22,212 nt of DNA. Source: an uncultured Coriobacteriaceae bacterium (lineage in GTDB: Bacteria; Actinomycetota; Coriobacteriia; Coriobacteriales; QAMH01). The notes beneath the pieces are model-generated. The model was given only the letters and a program-made list of their open reading frames with translations. It was not told the DNA's origin and ran no database searches. This document shows positions 12,680-20,368 of the stretch, one piece after another (within the stretch, counting starts at the first letter, position 1; the number at the start of each line of letters is the position of its first letter). Where the stretch lies: the NCBI GenBank assembly GCA_902796975.1, contig CADBRF010000293.1, positions 1 to 22,212 on the forward strand, written 5' to 3'. The position numbers and the translations under genes are program-made.

Positions 12680-14731
12680 CTATTCAACAGTACGCACGAG
12701 CGCATTGCAGTAGGTGGAGAGCACCATGTTCATATCATCTGCCTCGATAGTCTCGGATTCCACCGTGACAGTGGTATGGAGCGCGCCGAGAGCGCCACGG
12801 CGTCGGGCTTCTGCCTCCGCAATGGCCTTGACCTCTTCCTTGCCCGCCTCGACCGCTTCTTCGTGAGACTTGAACTCGCGTGTTTCGGTTGTTCCGTGCA
12901 AAAGAAAGCTGTCAACCGCCCCTCCAGCGGCGAGGACGGGGGAAATCTGCACCCGCGCCCGCACGACGATATCGGCGAGCAGGGCGCCCACCGCATTGGC
13001 GACTTCCGCGTGCTCGGGGAGGATGCACTCCGTGGAGAGCGCGCGGGCCACAGCAGGCAGGAAGATATACGTGGGCGCTCCGATGCCAACGAGCTTTGCC
13101 TTCGTGGAGAAGGAGAGCTTGAAAGCGGCGTCGTCCACGCCCGTGCTGGCGCGCTCCCAGGCATCGTCTATGAGGCGGTCGAGCTGGGTGTCTATGCCCT
13201 CGGCGAGGATGCTCGGATAGCGTTCCTCTAACGAAAGACGCACGATCTGGTGGTAGAGCTTGCGTTCGACCAGCTCGTAGATGGTGGTGGCGAAATCGTC
13301 CAGTGACGGGGTGTAGCGCGCCTCGATATCTCCGGGGTAAAGCTCGGCTGCTCCTGCGCCCGTGATGGGCTTGCGCGACATGAGAAAACAGGCGGCAAGG
13401 CGGGAGGCACGCGCGTCGTACTGGGTGTAGTCGCCTTTTATGTGCATGGCATCGGTGGGGGTCATGCCGATGCGCATGATGTAGCCTTCGTTCTCCAGCT
13501 GCATCTTCGCGATAAGATAGGCATCCACGCGGCTGTCGGAAACGCTCAGAGGCTCGCCGTTGCGGAGAATCTCGAGGATTCCGCGTTCCTCTGCAGAGAA
13601 CCGGTCGGGGTGTTCGGGCTCGCGTACGAGATAGAGGAACTCGTGAAGCGGCATGTGGCTTGGCCTGCGGCTCTCGACGAGCTCCTTGAGGGTAGTGACA
13701 ATCTGGGGCCAACGCGTTGCGGCGATGCACAGGGGTACCACGCGGCGGGATGAAAGCTTGTAGTGGAGGTTGTCCGTGAGCATCACGCGCGAGTCGCCGC
13801 CCAGGCCGATGGTGTCGATGAGGACGCCCTTGATCTGGGTCCGCCACCCGCCAATGCGGATGCCGTTCGTCATGACGGGCAGGGCACCGTGCACGATGGA
13901 GATGTCGGTGGTTGTGCCGCCCATATCGACGATGAGGGCCTCATCGGTTTGCGCCAAGCCCCGGGCTCCGCTCACGGAGGCGGCAGGCCCGCAGAGGATG
14001 GTCTCTACCGGACGCGTGCGGGCAAAGGAGCTGCTCATACCAGAGCCATCGGAGCGCACGATCATCACGGGGATGGTAAGGCCACGTTGCTTAAGAGCAC
14101 GCGATACGGCTGCCATGAACTGGGCGATGACGGGGAGGAGGCGGGCGTTGAGCAGAGCGGTCGCCCCGCGTTCCATGACGTTGAGGTCGCGAGCGAGGAT
14201 GGCGGCCTGCACCACGGGCACGCCCAGCTTCTCGCCGAAGAAGTCTGCGCCCGCACGCTCGATAGCCGAGCCGTTGCGGAGGGCGTTGACCTCGGCGATG
14301 CCCAGACCCTCGACATCTTCGAAGAATGTGGGGTTTTCGTCCAAGAGCTTTTGCCAATCGGGCATGTCCACAAAGGTACCGTCGAAGCTGCTCTTGTTAT
14401 CGATGGCGAGTACGTCATCGTAGGCGAGGCCGTAGCGGGCGGCGGCGTTGATGCGGTGGAGCACTTCCTGGGTTGAGCCCACGAGTATGAGCTTCGCCCT
14501 TCCGCCCTTCCCCTCAACGCATGCGTTGGTTGCAAGGGTTGTGGAGAGCGAGACGCGTTCGCACTGTTTGAGCATGTCGAGGGGGAGCTGGTCAAGTGCG
14601 TTTCCAATGCCTATGGAAAGGTCCTGCTTGGTGGTGAGCGCCTTGGTCTTGGCGACTACTTCGCGAGTTTCGGTGTTATAGATAACGCCGTCCGTGCATG
14701 TTCCGCCGGTGTCGATTCCTATGCTCAGCAT
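12680..14731 (-). CDS. Hydantoinase/oxoprolinase-family protein (HyuA-like), stand-alone
   Basis: This 683-residue protein has the actin-like ATPase fold of the HyuA/5-oxoprolinase/acetone-carboxylase-beta family: phosphate-1 motif GIDTGGTCTDG (residues 5-15), TLATNA (65-70), SDGSGM..(228-232), ILCGPAASVSGA (245-256), phosphate-2 VDMGGTTTD (268-276) and IGLGGDS (308-314). Known members open cyclic amides or carboxylate ketones with ATP, usually with a HyuB-type partner. No hyuB is present in the window, and the adjacent TIM-barrel gene is the only candidate partner. An ATG at 14743 is too close to its AAAGGA box; the ATG at 14731 leaves 11 bases and starts at the conserved motif, so it is preferred. 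The substrate is unknown. The gene is divergent from the radical-SAM gene. Confidence 0.85.
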   Translation of the reverse strand: MLSIGIDTGGTCTDGVIYNTETREVVAKTKALTTKQDLSIGIGNALDQLPLDMLKQCERVSLSTTLATNACVEGKGGRAKLILVGSTQEVLHRINAAARYGLAYDDVLAIDNKSSFDGTFVDMPDWQKLLDENPTFFEDVEGLGIAEVNALRNGSAIERAGADFFGEKLGVPVVQAAILARDLNVMERGATALLNARLLPVIAQFMAAVSRALKQRGLTIPVMIVRSDGSGMSSSFARTRPVETILCGPAASVSGARGLAQTDEALIVDMGGTTTDISIVHGALPVMTNGIRIGGWRTQIKGVLIDTIGLGGDSRVMLTDNLHYKLSSRRVVPLCIAATRWPQIVTTLKELVESRRPSHMPLHEFLYLVREPEHPDRFSAEERGILEILRNGEPLSVSDSRVDAYLIAKMQLENEGYIMRIGMTPTDAMHIKGDYTQYDARASRLAACFLMSRKPITGAGAAELYPGDIEARYTPSLDDFATTIYELVERKLYHQIVRLSLEERYPSILAEGIDTQLDRLIDDAWERASTGVDDAAFKLSFSTKAKLVGIGAPTYIFLPAVARALSTECILPEHAEVANAVGALLADIVVRARVQISPVLAAGGAVDSFLLHGTTETREFKSHEEAVEAGKEEVKAIAEAEARRRGALGALHTTVTVESETIEADDMNMVLSTYCNALVRTVE

Positions 14732-14765
14732 GTGGCAGTCCATCCTTTTGTGAACAGAGTCTCAA

Positions 14766-14771
14766 ATTGTA
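14766..14771 (-). promoter_or_regulatory. Candidate -10 box for the HyuA-like gene
   Basis: Read on the minus strand the six bases are TACAAT, 5 of 6 to consensus, 35 bases before the chosen start codon. No good -35 hexamer is seen at the proper distance. The divergent region 14744-14943 holds no other feature that I can support, and I could not place a promoter for the radical-SAM gene. Confidence 0.35.
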
Positions 14772-14943
14772 GCCGGCGCTTACTTTACTCCAGATACGAG
14801 ATGCCAACCGTTGTATTGGGAACAAAACACTCATCCATGCGGATATTTGCGCTCTTGTTGCTTTGTTTCTCTTGTATCCGAACTCCGAGCACGAGCCGAT
14901 GGAACTACAATGGGAGCGTCCTGTTGACGTGGGGAGGCCTGCC

Positions 14944-16305
14944 ATGGAACGCTCGTACTATACGGTTGTCACCGAAGGAAAGAATGGTGAGCTCATCGCC
15001 TTCAATACACTGCTGGGGTCGTTGGCTCTGCTGGATGTAGAGGCGGCGGAGGAACTGGTGGCGGGTGAGGGGAGCTGTGTCCAGCAGCTTGCTGACGCAG
15101 GTTTCATGCTCGAGCATGCGGATGACGAAATCGACCTCCAACGCGTTCATTTTCAGAAGGATATCCACGCAACGGATACGTTTGGCATGGTACTTGCGCC
15201 GGGTTATGCCTGCAACTTTGCCTGCCCCTACTGCTACCAGCAGGGGCTCCACAAGACGGGCAAGATGACCCAGGAGATGCTCGAGCGCATTATGAAGCTC
15301 GTTGAGGCCTATTACGAGCGCGACCACTTCGAGAACTTCTACCTGGGCTGGTATGGCGGAGAGCCGCTCCTCTACCTGGACGTCATCGAGGCCTTTTCTC
15401 AGATGATTCTTCCCTTCTGTGATGAAAGGGGCATCTCTACCCGCATGGACCTCATCTCCAACACGAGCCTGGCAACGCCCGAAGTGGCGCGCCGTCTTGC
15501 CGAGTGCCGGGTTGACTTCGCGATGTGCACCTTCGAGGGCATGCGCGATATGCAGAATGCCCGTCGCCTCTCCCGTAACGGGGAGGATACCTTCGAGAGC
15601 GTCCTTCAGGGCATGGAGAACTTTCGTGATGCCGGCATCAAGGCCATGGTCATGGCAAACTTGGATAAGAACAATGCGAGCGACCTTGATGACCTGCAAG
15701 AACTCTTCGCCGAGAAGGGCTTCGAGTTCAACTACGACATGCTCAAGGACTACTACAACGATTACGCTCTGGGCGGGCACACCTGCCCCGGCATCGACCT
15801 TTTCACCGAGGATGAATACGCCAAGTTCTCGCACGACCGCTTCCTCAAGGAGGTCCCCCAACAGGCGCAAACGTTCGCCGGCATGTTCACCCCCGTGCGC
15901 AATTACTGCCGCCGCTATCTGGAAAACTACCTCGTCATCGATGGCGAGGGGGACGTATACAAGTGCGACGGGTGGATGGGCCATGAGGACTGGAAGCTCT
16001 TCAGCGTCTTCGATGACGTGGATGTGAACAACCTGCGCACCTCCACCTACGACCCTCACGACGACCCCGAGTGCGCTACCTGCCGCGTGCTGCCCCTGTG
16101 CCGTGGCTATTGCCGATGGGAGCGCGAGGCCATGGGCTTCTGCAGCATGTTCAAGCGCAATACCGAGGACTACGTGCGCGACTACCGTGCCTGCTTCGGT
16201 GACACCGGACTTGCCCCTGGTGAGCAAGTGAAGGTGCTCGTCGCTCCTCGCGATATCGAAGCCTTCTATGCCGTCCCCATGAACAGCCGAGGCATCATGG
16301 CCTAG
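14944..16305 (+). CDS. Radical-SAM protein with SPASM domain, peptide-maturase type
   Basis: This 453-residue enzyme has an N-terminal segment (1-70) like the peptide-binding region of SPASM maturases (FNTLLGSLALLD, then LADAGFMLE). It then has the SAM cluster motif C90-x3-C94-x2-C97, GGEP (138-141), and a C-terminal SPASM region with cysteines at 322, 341, 377, 380, 386, 390 and 400 that would bind auxiliary [4Fe-4S] clusters. Such enzymes modify a ribosomal peptide or a protein partner (anaerobic sulfatase-maturase relatives). No precursor peptide or partner is evident in the window. TTG and ATG starts exist upstream (14863, 14899), but GGGGAGG at 14931-14937 with 6 bases to the ATG at 14944 settles the start. 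The downstream gap to purL (16306-16429) shows only weak hairpins. Confidence 0.87.
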   Translation: MERSYYTVVTEGKNGELIAFNTLLGSLALLDVEAAEELVAGEGSCVQQLADAGFMLEHADDEIDLQRVHFQKDIHATDTFGMVLAPGYACNFACPYCYQQGLHKTGKMTQEMLERIMKLVEAYYERDHFENFYLGWYGGEPLLYLDVIEAFSQMILPFCDERGISTRMDLISNTSLATPEVARRLAECRVDFAMCTFEGMRDMQNARRLSRNGEDTFESVLQGMENFRDAGIKAMVMANLDKNNASDLDDLQELFAEKGFEFNYDMLKDYYNDYALGGHTCPGIDLFTEDEYAKFSHDRFLKEVPQQAQTFAGMFTPVRNYCRRYLENYLVIDGEGDVYKCDGWMGHEDWKLFSVFDDVDVNNLRTSTYDPHDDPECATCRVLPLCRGYCRWEREAMGFCSMFKRNTEDYVRDYRACFGDTGLAPGEQVKVLVAPRDIEAFYAVPMNSRGIMA

Positions 16306-16429
16306 GGGCGCCTGCGCCCGGATTGGATGCTGGTTTTCATCCACTGGTAACCCTCTCAAAGGCCGAAACAGCCGCTTCCTGCATTATCATGGGGTCATTA
16401 CGATTCCTACCGCAGAAAGGCGGCCGCCT

Positions 16430-19400
16430 ATGGTCTCGCGTGTATTCGTTGAGAAGAAGCCAGGATTCGATGTCGAGGCTCAGCAGCTTCTGGCCGAGCT
16501 TCGCGACATTCTGGGTGTTTCCACATTGGAGGGCTTGCGGCTTGTCAACCGCTACGACGTCGAGGGCATCAGCGCCGAGCTCTTCGACCAGTGTGTGCCT
16601 GTGGTCTTCAGCGAGCCGCAGACCGATGTCGTGACCTCTGACCTGCCCCAGCGCGAAGGCGAGAAGATCTTCGCCGTCGAGGCCTTGCCCGGCCAGTTTG
16701 ACCAGCGTGCCGATAGCGCGAGCGAATGCGTGCAGCTCATCAGTCAGGGCGAGCGTCCGCTTGTCCGCGCTGCCAAGGTTTACCTCCTCTCCGGCGACCT
16801 CTCCGAGGCAGATGTCGAGAGCATCAAGCACTATGTCATCAACCCCATCGAGTCGCGCGAGGCATCCCTTGCCAAGCCCGAGACCCTTGCTGCCGAGTAT
16901 CCCGATCCGGAGGCGGTCGAGATTCTCGATGGGTTCCGGGAGCTCTCCGCTGACGAGCTTGCCCAATTCATTGCCGACCGTGGCCTTGCCATGGACCTTG
17001 CCGACATCCAGTTCTGCCAGAAGTACTTTGCCGATGACGAGCAGCGCGACCCGACCATCGCCGAGATCAAGGTGATTGACACCTACTGGTCTGATCATTG
17101 CCGCCACACCACCTTCGGCACCGAGTTCACCGATGTCAAAATCGATGATGAGACCGTCAAGAAGGCCTTTGAGCGCTATCTCGAAATTCGCCACGAACTC
17201 GGGCGCGACGCAGTGGACGAGAACGGTGTAGCCGAGCACCCCGTCTGCCTCATGGACATGGGCACCATCGGCGCTAAGTACCTCAAGGCCAAGGGCATCC
17301 TCAAGAACCTCGACGAGTCCGAGGAAATCAACGCCTGCACCGTCAAGATCAAGTGTGATGTCGATGGCGAGGAGCAGGACTGGCTCTACCTCTTCAAGAA
17401 TGAGACGCATAACCACCCCACCGAAATCGAGCCCTTTGGTGGCGCGGCGACCTGCGTGGGTGGCGCCATTCGCGACCCTCTTTCCGGCCGCTCCTACGTC
17501 TACCAGGCCATGCGCCTCACGGGCGCGGGCGACCCGCTGGTTCCGGTCTCCGAGACGCTTGAGGGCAAGCTGCCCCAGCGTAAGCTCGTCACGAGTGCTG
17601 CTGCCGGCTACTCCTCTTATGGTAATCAGATTGGCCTCGCAACTGGCCAGGTCAACGAGCTCTACCACCCCGGCTATGTCGCAAAGCATATGGAAATCGG
17701 CGCGGTTGTTGGCGCAACGCCTGCAGACCACGTGCGCCGCGAGACTCCTGCTCCGGGTGACGTGGTAATCCTGCTCGGTGGCCGTACTGGCCGCGATGGC
17801 ATTGGTGGCGCGACGGGTTCCTCCAAGGCCCATAATGTGGAAAGTCTCGCCAAAGACGGCGCCGAGGTGCAGAAGGGCAATGCGCCTGTCGAGCGCAAGC
17901 TCCAGCGCCTCTTCCGCCGTGGCGATGCCTGCCGTCTTATCAAGCGCTGCAACGACTTTGGCGCGGGCGGCGTCTCGGTTGCCATCGGCGAGCTTGCCGA
18001 CGGCGTCTATGTCAACCTCGACCTCGTTCCCAAGAAGTACGAGGGCCTCGATGGCACCGAGCTGGCGATTTCCGAGAGCCAAGAGCGCATGGCCGTGGAC
18101 GTTGCCGCCGAGGATGTGGATACCTTTATCGGCTACGCCCACGAGGAGAATCTCGAGGCGACTGCGGTGGCGAAGGTCACCGAGGAGCCACGTGTGCGCA
18201 TGACCTGGCGCGGAGACACCATCATCGACGTGAGTCGCGAGTTCCTCGCCAGCAATGGCGCGCCCAAGCATCAGGACCTCCACGTACTCGAACAGGGCAG
18301 CTACGCCCCCGAATGGAAGGGCGCTACGCTCCAGGAACGCTTCGAAAACCTCGTCACAGACATCAATATCGCCTCTAACAAGGGCCTCTCCGAGCGCTTC
18401 GACTCGACCATCGGCGCATCCACCGTTCTCATGCCCTTCGGAGGCAAGACCCAGCTCACGCCCTCGGAGGCCATGATTGCCAAGCTCCCCGTTGACGGCG
18501 AGACCACCACGACTTCGGGTATGGCCTGGGGTTTCAACCCCTACCTCATGAGCGAGAACCAGTTCACAGGCGCCTATCTCTCCGTGGTTCAGAGCGTCTC
18601 CAAGCTCATCGCCGCAGGCTTCAAGCGCAAGGACGCCTACCTTACCTTCCAGGAATACTTCGGCAAGCTGCATGATGTCCCGGAGCGCTGGGGCAAGCCG
18701 GCAGCTGCCGTGCTCGGCGCCCTCATGGCCCAGGTCGATCTCGAAGTTGGCGCTATCGGCGGCAAGGACTCTATGTCCGGCAGCTTCGAGAACCTCGACG
18801 TACCGCCCACGCTGGTGAGCTTTGCCACCGCAACCGGCACGACCGACTGCGTCATGTCGCCCGAGTTCAAGGCGGCAGGCGATAGAGTCCTCTGCATCCA
18901 CCCCTTCTATAGCGCCGAAGACCATCTCACCCCTGAGGTGCCCGGCCTACTCCAGGTTTACGAACTCGTCGAAGGCCTTATCGAATCTGGCGCTGCCCGT
19001 GCTGTATCCACGCCGGGCTATGGCGCGAGTGCCGAGGCCCTCTTCAAGATGTGCGTGGGCAATGGCATCGGCATCGAGTTCGCGCCCGAGGTCGATCCGG
19101 AGATTCTCTTCACGCCTGCCTATGGCACCTTCCTCGTGGAGCTCGAGCCCGAAGTCGCCATTCCCGAAGGCAGCGATGTGCTGAACATCACGGTTCTCGG
19201 CACCACCACCGAAGCCTACCAACTCAAGCTCGCGGGCGAGACCATTGACCTCGCTGCTCTCCAGGAGGCTTGGGAAGGTAAGCTCGAGCCCGTCTACCCC
19301 TACCGTCAGGCAGGCGTGGCGGTTCCCCGCATTGATTTCGTAGCAGCTTCGCCCGCGAGCACCTCTGGGCTTCACATTGCCAAACCGCGTGTGGTCATTC

Positions 19401-20179
19401 CGGTCTTCCCGGGCACCAACTGCGAATACGACACCACCCGCGCCTTCGAGCGCGCTGGTGCCGAGGTCAGCACCTTCATCGTCAACAACCTCTCCCCGCA
19501 GGCGGTTTCGGAGAGCGCACAGAAACTCGTCGAGGAAATTGGCAAGAGCCAGATCGTGATGATTCCCGGCGGCTTCTCCGGTGGCGACGAGCCCGACGGG
19601 TCTGCGAAGTTCATCACCGCCTTCTTCCGGTCTCCGGCGGTCACCGAGGCGGTGCGCGACCTGCTCCAGAACCATGATGGCCTCATGCTAGGCATCTGCA
19701 ACGGCTTCCAGGCCCTTATCAAGCTCGGGCTCGTGCCCTACGGCGATATACGCCCCATGGATTCCGCCTGCCCCACGCTCACCTTCAACACCATTGGCCG
19801 CCATCAGAGCCGTCTTGTCCGCACGCGCGTGAGCTCCACCCTTTCGCCCTGGCTCTCCAAGTGCGAGGTGGGGGACATTCATCTCATCCCCATCAGCCAC
19901 GGCGAGGGGCGCTTCGTCGCAAGCGATGAGGTGCTGGCGGAGCTCAAGGCGCATGGCCAGATTGCCACCCAGTACGTGGATGCGAACGGCGAGCCGAGCA
20001 TGGACTGGAGTGTGAACCCCAACGGGTCTGTGCTCGCCATCGAGGGCATCACCAGCCCGGATGGCCGTGTCCTCGGCAAGATGGGCCACTCCGAGCGCGT
20101 GAGCAAGGGCTGCTACCAGAACGTTCCGGGCAATGATTTTCAGCCCCTCATCGAGGGCGGCGTTTCCTACTTCGCCTAA
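16430..20179 (+). CDS. purL: Phosphoribosylformylglycinamidine synthase, single-chain PurL (with PurQ domain)
   Basis: This 1249-residue cytoplasmic enzyme performs the fourth step of purine synthesis: FGAR, ATP and glutamine give FGAM. Order of parts: an N-terminal PurS-like region (about 1-150), a linker with YWSDHCRHTTF (near 219), the first AIRS-like half with THNHPTEIEPFGGAATCVGG (from 326) and GGRTGRDGIGGATG (from 450), a second AIRS-like half, and a C-terminal class I glutaminase that opens FPGTNCEYDTTRAF (about 993). The glutaminase nucleophile is C1090 in GICNGFQ, with H1157 and E1159 in SHGEGRF. Length matches the roughly 1250-residue version common in Clostridia and related anaerobes. 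The Shine-Dalgarno before 16430 is weak (AAAGG). A terminator follows 45 bases after the stop. Confidence 0.97.
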   Translation: MVSRVFVEKKPGFDVEAQQLLAELRDILGVSTLEGLRLVNRYDVEGISAELFDQCVPVVFSEPQTDVVTSDLPQREGEKIFAVEALPGQFDQRADSASECVQLISQGERPLVRAAKVYLLSGDLSEADVESIKHYVINPIESREASLAKPETLAAEYPDPEAVEILDGFRELSADELAQFIADRGLAMDLADIQFCQKYFADDEQRDPTIAEIKVIDTYWSDHCRHTTFGTEFTDVKIDDETVKKAFERYLEIRHELGRDAVDENGVAEHPVCLMDMGTIGAKYLKAKGILKNLDESEEINACTVKIKCDVDGEEQDWLYLFKNETHNHPTEIEPFGGAATCVGGAIRDPLSGRSYVYQAMRLTGAGDPLVPVSETLEGKLPQRKLVTSAAAGYSSYGNQIGLATGQVNELYHPGYVAKHMEIGAVVGATPADHVRRETPAPGDVVILLGGRTGRDGIGGATGSSKAHNVESLAKDGAEVQKGNAPVERKLQRLFRRGDACRLIKRCNDFGAGGVSVAIGELADGVYVNLDLVPKKYEGLDGTELAISESQERMAVDVAAEDVDTFIGYAHEENLEATAVAKVTEEPRVRMTWRGDTIIDVSREFLASNGAPKHQDLHVLEQGSYAPEWKGATLQERFENLVTDINIASNKGLSERFDSTIGASTVLMPFGGKTQLTPSEAMIAKLPVDGETTTTSGMAWGFNPYLMSENQFTGAYLSVVQSVSKLIAAGFKRKDAYLTFQEYFGKLHDVPERWGKPAAAVLGALMAQVDLEVGAIGGKDSMSGSFENLDVPPTLVSFATATGTTDCVMSPEFKAAGDRVLCIHPFYSAEDHLTPEVPGLLQVYELVEGLIESGAARAVSTPGYGASAEALFKMCVGNGIGIEFAPEVDPEILFTPAYGTFLVELEPEVAIPEGSDVLNITVLGTTTEAYQLKLAGETIDLAALQEAWEGKLEPVYPYRQAGVAVPRIDFVAASPASTSGLHIAKPRVVIPVFPGTNCEYDTTRAFERAGAEVSTFIVNNLSPQAVSESAQKLVEEIGKSQIVMIPGGFSGGDEPDGSAKFITAFFRSPAVTEAVRDLLQNHDGLMLGICNGFQALIKLGLVPYGDIRPMDSACPTLTFNTIGRHQSRLVRTRVSSTLSPWLSKCEVGDIHLIPISHGEGRFVASDEVLAELKAHGQIATQYVDANGEPSMDWSVNPNGSVLAIEGITSPDGRVLGKMGHSERVSKGCYQNVPGNDFQPLIEGGVSYFA

Positions 20180-20224
20180 GCGTTGAGCAACATGCTGCTT
20201 CTCGCCTGAGAAACAGACACACAA

Positions 20225-20260
20225 GGGACCTGCGGACATGAGTCTGCAGGTCCCGTTTTT
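20225..20260 (+). terminator. Intrinsic terminator of purL
   Basis: GGGACCTGCGGAC (20225-20237) pairs with GTCTGCAGGTCCC (20242-20254), 13 pairs with one G-U, around the loop ATGA. T20256-20260 follows. Stem strength and T-run make this a clear Rho-independent terminator 45 bases after the purL stop. Confidence 0.93.
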
Positions 20261-20325
20261 ATCCCCCGCACACAAATAACTGCAGGAAAAAACGGGTGTT
20301 AGTGACTCCCAAAAAAGTCTGTCGA

Positions 20326-20334
20326 TGCTATAGT
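20326..20334 (+). promoter_or_regulatory. Extended -10 promoter for the SWIM/SNF2 gene
   Basis: TGCTATAGT is an extended -10 element: TG, one base, then TATAGT (5 of 6). No -35 is recognisable, which is usual for this promoter type. It lies 34 bases before the start codon and after the purL terminator, so the next gene has its own transcript. Confidence 0.55.
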
Positions 20335-20368
20335 GGAAGGACGGTTTTTCACGGCTTGTGGGGGTCAG

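Noticed and set aside
16306..16342. GC-rich hairpin (16306-16319) and GGATG/CATCC hairpin (16325-16342) after the radical-SAM gene as terminators
   Set aside because: The first would have a two-base loop and the second a five-pair stem. Neither has a T-run.
16327..16350. Seven-codon ORF (MLVFIHW) upstream of purL as a leader peptide
   Set aside because: There is no Shine-Dalgarno and no attenuator or alternating hairpins around it. Length and composition are within chance.
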